Position numbers and translations under genes: made by a program | The notes under the pieces: generated by a model | Told to the model about the DNA's origin: nothing | Seen by the model: only the letters and a program-made list of their open reading frames with translations | Database searches by the model: none | In this document: in pieces, positions 12,442-30,480 of the stretch | How the letters are laid out: every line of letters begins with the position of its first letter | Numbering within the stretch: the first letter of the stretch is position 1 | Assembly (NCBI GenBank): GCA_035771175.1 | Contig: CM069598.1 | Coordinates: 17,283,438 to 17,347,437, forward strand | Source: Paratinospora sagittata | Lineage: Eukaryota > Streptophyta > Magnoliopsida > Ranunculales > Menispermaceae | Length of the DNA stretch: 64,000 bases | Direction: 5' to 3'

Positions 12442-14058
12442 ATGGATCAAGCAATGAAGAACAATGGCTTTTCCTTGCCCGCATATGAGTGTCTTAACCA
12501 AGACGTTCCAATCCGAAGATTCTGCACTGAACGTGTCGAGCTGGATCAAGAACAAGGAAGAGAAGATTTGGAGGACCCGTTTAATGATTTAGAACTATGG
12601 TCTCTTGATCATACTGGTTCACCATGCCAATTAGGCCTCGTCGAGGAAGAAGGATTCATCGATAGTTTCATTAACATGGATTCTTATCATGGAGATGATC
12701 TAACTACCAGCAACCCTATAGAGAATCCTCAATCGTGTGCAGGCTTCGAAGATCTTAATAATATTGAAACATTCTTGGCGGTGGACGATCTTTACGAAGA
12801 GGCTCCTGCGATCAAAGGAGATGAAGCCGATACATCTTGTTCGTTAAAAAATATTGGGATGGCTCCGGCCCCAAGTTCCAAGAACGGAAGCAACAACGAA
12901 GTAGACCAAGGAGTTCAACTGGTGAACTTAATATTAGCTTGTGCTGAGGCTGTTGGTTGTAGGGACATCCAACTTGCTACTTCATTGCTTCATCATGTAC
13001 TGGTCTTGGCTACTCCATGGGGCGATTCGCTGCAACGGGTCTCATTTTCTTTTGCGATGGGATTAAAGTCGAGATTATCTCATCTTCACAATGTGGGTGC
13101 AAGTGGTACTTTTAATAGTACTGAAGCTATGGAAGTCCCAGTGATCAGTAGGGAAGAGAGGAAAGAGGCTTATCAACTTCTCTACCAAACAACTCCTTAC
13201 ATTGCCTTTGGTTTCATGGTTGCAAATGAGGCCATATACCAAGCAGCCCAAGGTAAAGAGTCCATTCACATAGTTGATATAGGAATGCAACATGCCCTAC
13301 AATGGCCTTCCTTGATCAGAACCCTAGCTTCTCGGCCTGAAGGCCCGCCTAAACTTCGGATAACTGCGATAACTGGAGACCCTCATTGTTTCGAGCTTGA
13401 TACTAACATGAAATCCCTTGTCAATGAGGCTAGCTTGCATGGCATTTCTTCAGAGTTTCATGTGATTAGAGAACCTGTGATCCCTTCTATGCTGACTAGT
13501 GAAAATCTTATGTTGAGAGAAGGGGAATTGTTAATAGTCAATTCTATCATGCATCTTCACAAGTATGTTAAGGAGAGTAGGGGATCTTTGAAGACAATTC
13601 TTCAAGCTATTAGGAAGTTAAATCCGGGGTTGCTCACGATAGTCGATCAAGATGCTAACCATAACGGGCCATTCTTTCTTGGGAGGTTCCTTGAGTCACT
13701 TCACTACTACTCCGCCATTTTCGATTCCCTCGAAGCTAGTCTCCCTCGAAGTAGCCAACAAAGGGCAAAGATAGAGAGGTTGCACTTTGCAGAGGAGATT
13801 CGTAATATTGTTGCTTACGAGGGGTCGGATAGAGTTGAAAGACACGAAAGGGCGGATCAATGGAGAAGACAATTAGGGCGAGCCGGATTTCAAATGGTCG
13901 GTCTCAAGTCCATGAGTCAAGTTAGTATGATGTTATCTGTCTATGGGTGTGATGGATATACTCTTGCTAGTGAGAAGGGCTGCTTGCTTCTAGGGTGGAA
14001 AGGAAGAACCATAATAATGGCATCTGCATGGCATGTTCAAAATGTTCTATCTCCCTAA
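12442..14058 (+). CDS. GRAS-family transcriptional regulator, RAD1-like / DELLA-related without DELLA domain
   Basis: A single open exon of 538 aa. I start at ATG 12442 (MDQAMKNNG); the frame is open for 37 codons upstream but without an ATG. The acidic N-terminus (about 1-155) lacks the DELLA and VHYNP motifs. The GRAS domain has a leucine-rich region I from about residue 158 (VQLVNLILACAEA), a VHIID equivalent IHIVD at 275-279, LRIT at 305-308, a PFYRE-type block PFFLGRFLESLHYYSAIF around 410-427 and a SAW block ending with Trp530. Such proteins act in the nucleus as transcriptional co-regulators. The LACAEAVGCRD..LATSLLHH and YQTTPYIAFGFM blocks resemble, from memory, the RAD1 group needed for arbuscular mycorrhiza, often auto-named DELLA RGL-like. 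The subfamily call is inference and needs a tree. The gene appears intact and is convergent with the kinase gene. Confidence 0.88.
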   Translation: MDQAMKNNGFSLPAYECLNQDVPIRRFCTERVELDQEQGREDLEDPFNDLELWSLDHTGSPCQLGLVEEEGFIDSFINMDSYHGDDLTTSNPIENPQSCAGFEDLNNIETFLAVDDLYEEAPAIKGDEADTSCSLKNIGMAPAPSSKNGSNNEVDQGVQLVNLILACAEAVGCRDIQLATSLLHHVLVLATPWGDSLQRVSFSFAMGLKSRLSHLHNVGASGTFNSTEAMEVPVISREERKEAYQLLYQTTPYIAFGFMVANEAIYQAAQGKESIHIVDIGMQHALQWPSLIRTLASRPEGPPKLRITAITGDPHCFELDTNMKSLVNEASLHGISSEFHVIREPVIPSMLTSENLMLREGELLIVNSIMHLHKYVKESRGSLKTILQAIRKLNPGLLTIVDQDANHNGPFFLGRFLESLHYYSAIFDSLEASLPRSSQQRAKIERLHFAEEIRNIVAYEGSDRVERHERADQWRRQLGRAGFQMVGLKSMSQVSMMLSVYGCDGYTLASEKGCLLLGWKGRTIIMASAWHVQNVLSP

Positions 14059-14880
14059 TTTCTCGAGGTCTTTGACGGTATAAACGGCGATGACTGCAGC
14101 TACAGACTCATGTTACTGATGATCCTGTAGTAATTCAAGATTGTGTACGTTTTAGTTTGGATCTTCTTATGAAATCTGATGTTTCATTGGGCTGCATTTC
14201 TTTTCTTGTTACTAGGTTGTAACAATGGACAAATTACTGGTGATAATCTTCTATTCATAGATCATAAATATTCTCCCAATTTAATTCCAACTTTGTCATC
14301 ATCAATCTTCAAAAAGAATCTCATTGTTTAGGCACATTCTATTAACAATCATCTAAATTTATTTAATTGGTCAAGCCCCTTTCATGGACGAAGTTTAAAA
14401 GAGTTGGATATGTTTAATATTTCTGAAATTAAATTATTTAATTAAATCAAGCCCACCCAATGCGAGTCTGAATTGAAATCCACAATTTTTTCAAATGACA
14501 AAGCTCTTCTAATTTTCAAGCTGCTTTAATTCAAACTTTTATCAGTAAGTCGAAGCATATCACATGCTCTCCACATCATAATCATGGGTAGTTGATTGAG
14601 AGACCAATAAAAATCAACAACAGTTATGCATTTCTATTGATGATAAAAGGATTAACCTGCGACTCTAATGTCTCACTGGATTTTCCAAAACCATATTATC
14701 ACAAACAAATATATAAATATAATCCGACAACAATCACCACAAACCAATAGGCCATTACACCACTCACCCTTATAAGAGTCTGATTTTGCCTTTTGCTAAT
14801 ATGATACATTCTTATGTTGAACATTCAAATAAATATGACTGCAGAGACTAGAGGTAAAAATTTTAGGGATCACAGAACGA
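14059..14880. other. Convergent spacer (3' flanks of GRAS and kinase genes)
   Basis: An AT-rich 822-bp stretch between two converging stop codons. It should hold both 3' UTRs. I see no gene or clear mobile element in it. Confidence 0.5.
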
Positions 14881-21805
<6,925 letters not shown>

Positions 21806-22820
21806 CAACCTTCTTTCTGACTACATTCCATTAAAAATAGACATTACAGGAAATCCCAATGTGAAAATTACCACGAAGATCACATGACATGTTATTCAAG
21901 TCGTCCATTGAATCATGCCAGTAGTTCGAAACCTTGCTTATTGACCCCCTTTCCTATTTGCAGACAAGTATTTTTATACTGATATATTGTTCCAGCTGCC
22001 TGACTAAGCACACTGCCAAATTGAGAAATCTAGCAAGGAAGCATGTTTGACCATGTAATTGCAATTTCCTCCAGCAACCAAAATTGTGAAAGCATATATA
22101 CTGAAAAAGGAAAAAAGAAAGGGGAAATTAATATATGTTAGCTTCATCAAATCAAAGAGGAAGAGAGAAATGACTAGGAGCAAAACCTATAAGCAAAACA
22201 ATCACCTAGATTAGTCTGATATATATTAGTATTCAGATCCAATTAGGCAAGTCCAGCTACAATTTTATACTTTAACTTAATGTGCACTTGAAGAACATTG
22301 CAGCGGGAGAACTCGAAAAATTCTTTCAACATTGATCATCAGAACAGAAAATCTTGAAAAGAAAAGAAAGGATTTTCTCCGTTGTTGGTTTTAAGGCATA
22401 ATCTAGAAGTTCAAACTCTTTTTTATAGTGCTCTTCAGCCTTGCACTTATTAACTCTTTTTAAAAAATATTGAAATCATAATCAGTTACCAATCTCAAAA
22501 GAATTAGTTGCAAATGCCTTAGATCGTAAACAAAGCCAACCTTTATTTGACAAGACATAGGGAAGAACTTATGGAGTACATATTATCCATTGAGTAGCAA
22601 ATTTGTTGTCATGACTTCTCAAAAGTCAAAACAACACTTTTTTTTTTTTTGAGAAGAAACAAGATAACAATGTATTAATAATAAAAAGGTACAGATGCTA
22701 TGAGCATAAGAAATGCTCAACAGTATGCATCCACTGCAAAAACAGCAACTACAGAAACCACCCTAGTACATGTATCCCACCAACAAGGCCTCTTTTAATA
22801 ACTAAAGCCTCTTTTAGTAA

Positions 22821-25800
22821 CTAGACCCTACCCACAAACATACAATTATCCCAATTGAGTAACCAATCTGACATTGTAAAGCCCTTGGCTAGAGGTGAAG
22901 CAAAAACCCATGTGCTAGCCTGAAGTTTAATTTCTTCCCACAGTTGTGATTCTGGTTTGGCATGATTGTGGAAAATCCTATTGTTGCGCTCAAGCCAAAT
23001 CAACCAAAGACTCGCATAGAAGGCAATTAAACCTACTCCTCTTTCGTTACCCGATAGTGAAGGAATGTGGCTTAGAGACAAGCCCTCCTCCACATAATGA
23101 GGAGCAATAAACCTATTACCAGAGAATGTATACCAATTCCCCCAAATCTTCTTCGCAAAGGCACAGTTGAAGAAGATGTGGTCAATGTAATCTCCCTCTT
23201 GTTGGCATAACGAGCAACAATGAGGAGATAAACACGCATTGGGAAGCCTTCGTTGCAACATATTTGATGTGTTAAGACGCCTGTGAGCCAGAATCCACCC
23301 AAATATTTTTACCTTTGATGGTACATATGCCTGCCAAATGTGAATAGAACAAGGAAATGGTGTAATGTGCGGTGTGATTGTGAGGGCAGTGAAAAAGGAT
23401 TTACATGAATACGCCTTAGATTGGTCAGGAGACCAGATAATCGTATCTGGATCTGTTGATAATGAAACATTTTGTAGTTTGTTTAGGAGTGAGCCTATCT
23501 CTAAGATCTCTCGGCCAGTTAAAGCTCTGGAGAGGTGTAGATTCCAAGATACAGTGTGGGAAGGTATGTCTTGGGATGGGTCAGTGAAGGAGGTAATAGG
23601 ATGGTTATGAAGGGTGGAAAGGCGAAAAAGGTGTGGGAACATGGTAGCCAATGTAGAATTCTCCAACCACCTGTCCTCCCAAAAATTGAATGATTGTCCA
23701 TTGCCAACTCTAAACTCCAGAAAAGATGAGAATTGGGGCACAAGGGAGGAGATGAATTTCCATGGGCTTCTATAGTGGATTTCGCCCTCCTACTCGAACC
23801 ATCCAGCTTGGGTGACCCGTGTCTACTAGAAATCACTTGTGCCCACAGTGCCTGCGAATCCCTGATGAATCTCCAAATCCATTTACTACATAACACAACA
23901 TTTTTGAGTGCGAGGTTCCCAATGCCAACATCTCTGAACCACCTCCCATTTTATCAATTTGGTGACACCATTATTCTGCTCAGTGTTGTCAAGGCGGAAA
24001 GGCGGTAGTAGACGATAAACCTTATTTAGGCAAGGCGGAGCCTAGGCGGGATTAAGGCGGGATATAAAATATTTATTTAAAGGTCCTTGAAAATTTTATT
24101 TATTTATTCATTGGTCCCTCCCTCCATATATATATATGTAATTATTAATTTATTCAAGAAGTCGAAGTGGAAGAAGGAAGAAGATTTCCTAGGTTTTAAC
24201 CAAAAAAAAATCATAAAAAACCCTTTAAAGAAAGATATTTGCTTAGACCTCCCCAAACCGCCTAGACGGTGGTCTAGGCGGTGCCACTACCCGCCTTGAC
24301 AAGACTGGTTCTGCTTGCCCCCCCATAAAAAGTTTTTAATTTTCTTCTCAATCCAAGTCCCCACCAATGTTGGGAGCTTGAAGAGAAACATGTAGTATGA
24401 AGGGAGCGCCATGAGGACAGAACGAGCTAAAGCAAGTCGCCCGCCCTTAGATAAAACGACTCGTTTCCATCCATCAAGTCTTTTAGAGATTTTAGACATG
24501 ATTGGTTCCCAAAACACTTTGGACAATGGATTTCCACCTAGGGGGAGACCAAGGTATTTCATAGGCCACATCCCAACCGAGCAGCCTACCTTGTTTGCTA
24601 GGGTTGAAAGTGACTCAGGGCACATGTGGATACCCACCATCTGACTTTTGGAGATATTCACCCTCAGGCCAGAGAGCTCACCGAAGCATTGGAGCACCCT
24701 GATGGCGTTGATCACATTTTCATCTTCCCCTTGCAAGAGGAACAATGTGTCATCCGCATACAGTAAATGAGTGAGCTCAATCTTGTTCTTTCCAACAAGG
24801 AAACCATTCACCAAAGAAGCTTGCCTTGCACGAGACATCAACCGACCCAGTCCATCAGCCACAATAGTAAACAGGAATGGGGACAATGGATCCCCTTGCC
24901 TGAGACCCCTCTCTGCATTGAACTTTCCCCTTGGTCTATAGTTGATAACAACCGAGTATGTGACCGAGGATATGCATCCTCCCATCCAAGATACCCATCC
25001 ATTGGCAAAACCTTTATTCCTTAATACGAATAGCAAGAATCCCCAATCCACTGCGTCATAAGCTTTAGCAAAGTTCACTTTAAATACCACACCCTTCTGT
25101 CCCCTTGGAATGTTAACTGCATCAAGTATCTGACGCCCCTCAATAAATGTGAACTGATATTGTTCAACTGTCTTGTGGAGGATTGATGTTATTCGAAAGG
25201 CCAGTACCTTCGAAATAATCTTATACAAACTGGTTATTAGACTAATAGGGCGGAAGTCCTTTAGGCTCCATGAGTCAGTCTTTTTTTGTATAAGACAAAT
25301 ATAGGTCTCATTAGTTTGGATGTTGATGATGCCATTTTGATGGAATTCTTCGAACACCTTCATCAAGTCTTCCTTTACTAATTCCCAAAAAAATTGACAA
25401 AATGCCATAGAATAACCATCCGGGCCTGGGGCTTTATTCCCATCACAACTGAATATTGCTTCCCGAATTTCATCCATGTCAAAGGGGCGTTCTAACCATG
25501 CGCAATCTGCTTCTGAAAGTGGATCCCATTCACCCTTCAATCCCCCATGTGAACTCTTTTTCTGCGGAAAAGATTTTTTTGAATTAATTGACAACTTCCT
25601 CAGTCACCCCATGATCGTTCTCCACAAGGCTACCATCCTCTAACTCAATTTTTGATATACCATTCTTGTTCCTTCTGTTATTCAACATCCCATGAAAATA
25701 CTTTGAGTTAACATCCCCTTCCTGTAGCCATTTGATCTTTGCCTTTTGAAATGCCATCCTATCTTCCCGCAAACATATTTCTGCCAATTCCGCCTTATAT

Positions 25801-26764
25801 ATATTCCTAAAAGCCCCCATCTCCGGTGTCCACTGTTCACCTTCCTTCATTTATCAAGATTCTCAATTATGTCTTCTATCTCCCTCTTAATCATCTTTGT
25901 TTTGCCAAATGTCACCTTGTCCCATGCTTTAAGCCGCTCTCTTATTTTTCTAAGTTTGATCATGAATTTGTGCCCTTCTATCCCAAAAGAGTCAGTAGAG
26001 CGCCACCAAAGCTCCATAGTTCTTTTGAACTCCCTATGGATAAGCCAAACATTTTCAAAATGGAATGGGGAAGGGCCCCACTTTACTTTCGTAGTATCAA
26101 GCAAAATTGGTCTGTGGTCGGAAGTAACTCTAGCCAAAGCCTCTTGCCCATGGTAGGTGAAGATACTTTCCCACCCATCTGAAAATAAGAAGCGGTCAAG
26201 TCGACAGCAGATGGGGGAAGCCCTCATATTTGACCAAGTAAATGCCACATTGCGCAAAGGGGGATCCTTTAGTTCGAGCTCTCCAATCAACTGGTCAAAT
26301 TCCTGCATACTTCTTGTAAGCCTTGAGCTATTGGACTTCTCCACCATGAACCTGGGGGTGTTGAAATCACCAGTTAAACACCAATTCTTCTCGCATACAA
26401 TTGATAATCCTGCTAACTCGTCCCAAAACAGTTGACGAGAAGTTGGGGATGGTGGCCTGTATACCCCAGTAAGCCACTAGTCCTCATATGGTGCTCCTTT
26501 TATGAATATAGAGACTGAGATCTCACCAACCATGCTTGCAAGAGCCTCTACTACTCTTGAGTCCCAAGCCATGAGTATACCACCCGACACCCCTGCTGAA
26601 GGTAAATTTGTCCATCCCTTGAATCTTGTTCCCCATATTTGTCCAAGGTGTCATCTGCCAATGGCCTCCTTTGTTCTTGTAGGCCAATCCGGGCTGGCCC
26701 TTCTTAGTAGACCCCTTTTTTTACCACTCCCAAAACCTCTGATGTTCCAGGACAATATCTTCAT
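22821..26764 (-). pseudogene. L1 ORF2 (endonuclease, reverse transcriptase, zf-RVT), broken
   Basis: The probable start is ATG at 26762-26764, followed by KILSWNIRGFGSGKKRGLL, the first block of the exonuclease-endonuclease-phosphatase fold. The SDHRP block lies near 26110. Reverse transcriptase runs from about 25500 to 24320, with GNKAPGPDG, LRQGDPLSPFLF and the catalytic LLYADDTLF near 24750. The RT carries a short internal loss after the ILDAV block. The zf-RVT region with HIFFNCAFAKKIW and the end SDWLLNWDNC lie at 23300-22821. Stops interrupt the endonuclease (for example near 26480), the linker (25849) and the region at 25590, and a hAT element splits the frame at 23981-24307. Not functional. 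Confidence 0.85.
23981..24307. mobile_element. Non-autonomous hAT element nested in the L1
   Basis: A 327-bp element with 17-base terminal inverted repeats CAGTGTTGTCAAGGCGG (left) and CAGTCTTGTCAAGGCGG (right, reversed), one mismatch. It is flanked by ATTCTGCT (23973-23980) and GTTCTGCT (24308-24315), an 8-bp duplication with one mismatch, the hAT hallmark. AGGCGG motifs recur inside both ends and could serve as subterminal transposase-binding sites. It has no coding capacity. Removing it restores continuity of the flanking L1 frame, which confirms it arrived after the L1. Confidence 0.88.
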
Positions 26765-26799
26765 CGAGAAACCCTACCATCCCATTTACTAGTTGAACC

Positions 26800-28090
26800 C
26801 TTCACTAAAAAATCCCTATGATCTGGTCCTTTGAATTGTTTAATTCCATCTAGCACCTGCTCCCTTCTTACCTTGCATAGTTTAAGATCCATTCTGCGTG
26901 CATAGTCAGAAAGGACTTCCTTTGATTTTAAGGACCCGCTGCTCCCGTCTGATATGCATGTGGAAGCTTCCCCCATGTGTTTCTTCATCACATCCATGTG
27001 CACCTTTTGTTGTTGCACAGTCTTAGGGTTGAGAGTAGGTGATTGGTTGGTATCCTTCTCAGGCTTGGAATATGGGAAAGGAAGAGAGGAAGGAACCTGG
27101 GTTGGGCTAGTTTCTACTGGTGGTCGGTTGGGCGATGGACATGAGGTTGCTGCAGAAACGTTAGGTGTGGACACAAAAGATTGTATACATATAGTTCTAT
27201 CCACATTTGCAGTATCATATGTATCATCCAATGTAATCAAGATGAGTGTACCTGGATTGCCTCATGAAATTGTTCTAATGCGATGAATGTGCTTCCCAGG
27301 TCAACGTCTTTGATCTCGCCATCTTCAGATTCTAAGAGATAGATGTCAAATTCGTCATCATCCTCATGCGCCGCCTGGAACTCTTCATCCTGGTCCTCGT
27401 GATCCCACTGACTTGTCGCAACATTGAGCTCCTCTACAAAGTCCAGAGATGTTTTCTTATCCGTGAAATGATCTTAGCTTGGGCACGCAATTTCTTCATC
27501 TGCTTCTTGGATAAGGTACCCAACCGAGGGCTCATCTTGTCGTAGCATTCGGTGCCCAATAATATCCCCTTCCCAGCCCTACAAGCATTCTTCTCCGAAA
27601 CAGGTGTCTCATCGTTACTCGTAGAGATGTGGCCCGACTGAAGCACTGTAGGCATCCTCAGAGCCGGATCAATGCAACGATTGTTGTTTCTCCGACTAGA
27701 ACCAAGAGAAAATTGTTTCTTCTGCAACTCACCTTCGACTTCCCCCTTCAGTGGACTCCCCAGTTCTTGTCGATTTAAGAAGCCAGTCACATGGCTAATA
27801 TGAGCGTCGAAAGGAAGCCTTCCAGCTTGGGTGTCGGTGCCGGCGTTCTAGCCAGGATGTGAGCCCTGGACCATGTGTGGCGCATTTAACTTAGATGATA
27901 CTGGAGTAGGTGGATCCACAGTCCCACTGTCTACACCAACAATGAAAGGCCCAACTTCAGTATTACCGTTTGAACGGCCCAAATCCATGGTGAGACCATC
28001 GTCATTATCGCAATGCTTTGATTGGGCCTGTATATGTTCTAGCCCAAGTTGGTGGGACCCACCGCTGCCGCCCACTTCAACGTTAACCAA
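26800..28090 (-). pseudogene. L1 ORF1-type linker region, fragmentary
   Basis: Three partly overlapping open stretches (28090-27848, 27790-27434 and 27240-26761) encode Ser/Pro/Gly-rich sequence with no domain that I recognise. Their position directly upstream of the endonuclease matches the low-complexity region that follows DUF4283 and the zinc knuckle in plant L1 ORF1. The lack of those domains indicates 5' truncation. A host gene is unlikely because the whole stretch lies inside the target-site duplication of the L1. Confidence 0.55.
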
Positions 28091-28124
28091 AACGTTTCTT
28101 TGGTTTGACTTCTCAAAACATCAG

Positions 28125-28720
28125 TGAACCCTGAAGCTCAACTTAACTTAACTCAAGTTACTCAACTAAGTCTTTATCCGAACAACATGGGGTTGTCTAC
28201 ATGAATTTGTTTCCCCCACTCTGCTTGATCAAGGGCCAAGTTGACTCTTAAATGACAAGTAGTTATATCTCTCTTAATTATTTTTGTCCATCTTATTTTA
28301 GGTCTTCCTCTACCTCTATCATTATTGTAGATTTTTAATAGGTTACTCTTCCTAGTTGAAGCATCTAAAAGTTTTTGTTGTATGTGTCCAAATCATTTTA
28401 CACTTCATTCAACATTGAAACTCAGTTTATTGAAAGGTACGAATATCTTCAATTGGAAATAAAAACCCATTAAGGTGATTTGAATACATACAATGAAGAT
28501 TATGTATACTGATTAGGAAGAGTGTTGTATCAACCATTAACAATAATGATGGAGAAAGATGGAAATCTAAAATAAGTTAAATAACAAATGTGAAGATAAC
28601 GGAGAAAGATAAAAGCACCTATGATATGAAAGAAGATTTGACCCTTGATGGAACGGACTACAAGAAGTTGATTTATGTAGCCAACAATTTAGTTGTTATT
28701 CTTAGAAAAAAGGCTTTGTT
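28125..28720. mobile_element. Two RTE LINE 3' ends, back to back
   Basis: On the minus strand, 28440-28130 encodes RTE C-terminal blocks (NNDRGRGRPK near 28330, then LDQAEWGKQIHVDN near 28200). On the plus strand, 28460-28700 encodes the matching end of another copy, RWFEYI-like near 28478 and DYKKLIYVANN near 28660-28690. Both are riddled with stops. Their 5' sides adjoin and their 3' ends point outwards. Confidence 0.6.
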
Positions 28721-29169
28721 GAGTTAAGTTATTAAAATATAATTCATTGCTATTTTTAAACATCTTCTATGCTAAGCTCAAGAGTCAAGACACATGCATC
28801 TAAAATCATCATGTGTGTCCAAGCATTTGAAAATGAAAAGGTCGAAATTTCCTTATGTGTTTCCTCCAAAAAAATAAAATTTAATGAATGATGATAAAAT
28901 AATTTGGTAATTAGTAAACACAAATATTATAAATAATTACTCGATTATATTGTAATATAAGTAACAGTTAGAAAAGAAAAAAGAAAGAAAGATATAACGA
29001 ATATGCATTAACAATTAACATTGACATATAGATTACTGATATTGATCAAGAGAAAGAATGGAAGATGATGACCAACCATAAAATTGAAGCAAACAAGGTT
29101 ACGTGGAAGAATGCTTTTATAGTATTATATGATTGGTGCATCCTTTTTAAAGTTTTAACGAAGAACTTT

Positions 29170-29545
29170 ATAAGATGCAATTAGGCCTGTCAAACTTCAT
29201 GAAAAGAGAATGTTGGGCAATAAAGAAACAACATGTTAATAAATTAAGTGTAATGAAATTGAAAATCTTAAAAATGAATGTTGTAAAAGATTAATAAATA
29301 AAATATAAAAGGATTTGAGAAATGATAGAAATAGCCTCAAATAGAGAACATGAGAGAAAACTGACTAAGGTTACAATAAAGACCATTAGATGCACAGTTA
29401 GAAAGATAGACATATTAAGTATTACCTTGTCGCAATAGAGAAGTTGAAGACAGTAATGGAACATATTCAAGATGAAAATACTACAAGGTGAAGAAAGAGG
29501 CAGAAATTGAATTTTTTGAGTTGTAGTGCGAATAAACACAAATAT
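29170..29545 (+). mobile_element. RTE-type LINE relic
   Basis: Degenerate copy of the family seen at 7070-7530. The nucleotides around 29187-29250 (TTAGGCCTGTCAAACTT, then ATGTTGGGCAATAAAGAAAC and AACATGTTAATAAATTAAG) parallel those at 7165-7225, followed by a GAAAACTGACTAAGGTTAC block similar to the intron copy. No intact frame. Confidence 0.55.
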
Positions 29546-30323
29546 TCCCCTATAAAGTATTTAATGGCAGAAAAAGAATTGTACAGCCAAAGCAGCTCGA
29601 AAGGAGATTGCTCATCAGTAACACATGGCATGATGTAGCATATTACCCATCCAAAAACACACGCACACACACACAGAGTTCGTGTCAAAAACCATCTTTA
29701 TGAGATCATATAGATAGTAAAAACAACGCCATGAATACGAATACTTCTTTGACAAAGAGTAGAAAGTTTGTAAGCCATACCAAGACCATCAAAACACCAA
29801 CTTAACTGGTCCATACTCTTTAACCATTATAAAAAAAATACCATTTTTTTTCCTATCCTCTACCCCTAATTCAAAACAAATCAAAAATTACATCAAGAGC
29901 AACCTCCACCAAACCTACGCAGCAGAAGACCCCATATCTCTAAGCCCAACAATAACAAAAAAAAAACCTAATCAAAGAGAACACAAGTAATCATTTAGCT
30001 TTCCGAGCATTCGATGAAACCAAAAACCAAATTCAAAACAAACTAATCTTCCAGAAACCAACCATTGTCTCTCCATTCTAACCAAACAGCAAACAAAACT
30101 TGCAAATCAAGCACAGTGGACCAACACAACGCCAACAGCAGAAAAATCACACTAGTTCATCTATACTCCAAAATCGAAACCCTGAATCTAGCAAAGATCG
30201 TAACCGTACAAGCAGATCGAGACCGAATTAACGAGAATCTCATCTACAAGAAGCAAGAACATGGATCAAAAGGAAAGGAAATGAAATGAAGAAGAATTGA
30301 ACCCTTATACATCATCATCATAC

Positions 30324-30480
30324 CTGAAGAGAGAAATCTATCAACTCCGAGAGTGAATCGAAGAGGGCCAGACCATAATCTTCTCCATTCGACCCATCCA
30401 ACAATCTCCGCTCAAATCTTTTTGCCCCTCTCTCTCTCGCATCTTCTCTCGTCTTCTCTTGCTTGCTCTTTGTAATAATA
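30324..30480 (-). other. Candidate non-coding first exon of the Raf-like kinase gene
   Basis: On the minus strand this segment starts in a GAGA-rich leader (GAGCAAGCAAGAGAAGACGA), has balanced base composition unlike its AT-rich neighbours, and ends exactly at a strong plant donor CTTCAG/GTATGATG (last exon base 30324). No gene upstream or downstream on the minus strand explains it except the kinase, whose reading frame begins 8.5 kb away. GAGA/CT-rich leaders and first introns in the 5' UTR are common in plant signalling genes. This is inference from composition and one splice site. Confidence 0.4.

Larger units (their letters stand above)
22626..28105 (-). mobile_element. L1-type LINE, nearly complete but degenerate
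   Basis: A minus-oriented non-LTR retrotransposon. Its 3' end carries a poly(A) tract, seen as T bases at about 22639-22650. Reading upstream one meets a zf-RVT/C-terminal region, reverse transcriptase, endonuclease and an ORF1-type linker. A perfect 13-base match TGACTTCTCAAAA flanks it at 22613-22625 and 28106-28118. The left copy continues GTCAAAACAACAC before the T run; removing one unit of its short internal repeat (TCAAAAG/TCAAAAC) extends the match, so this looks like a target-site duplication that slipped. The DUF4283 and zinc-knuckle part of ORF1 is absent, so the copy is 5'-truncated. A hAT element sits inside ORF2. Confidence 0.85.
21806..30323 (-). other. Putative 5'-UTR intron of the kinase gene
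   Basis: No host coding sequence is seen between the kinase ATG and 30324. A splice donor (CAG/GTATGATG on the minus strand) ends a pyrimidine-free, exon-like leader at 30324, and several candidate acceptors lie at 21815-21970, so this whole stretch may be a leader intron. It holds an L1 (22626-28105), RTE relics (28.1-28.7 and 29.2-29.5 kb), a CA microsatellite near 29650-29670, and AT-rich sequence. Transcript data would settle it. Confidence 0.4.

Noticed and set aside
22821..23741. 306-aa frame as a host RNase H-like gene
   Set aside because: It is the C-terminal part of L1 ORF2, in order with its RT and poly(A) tail.
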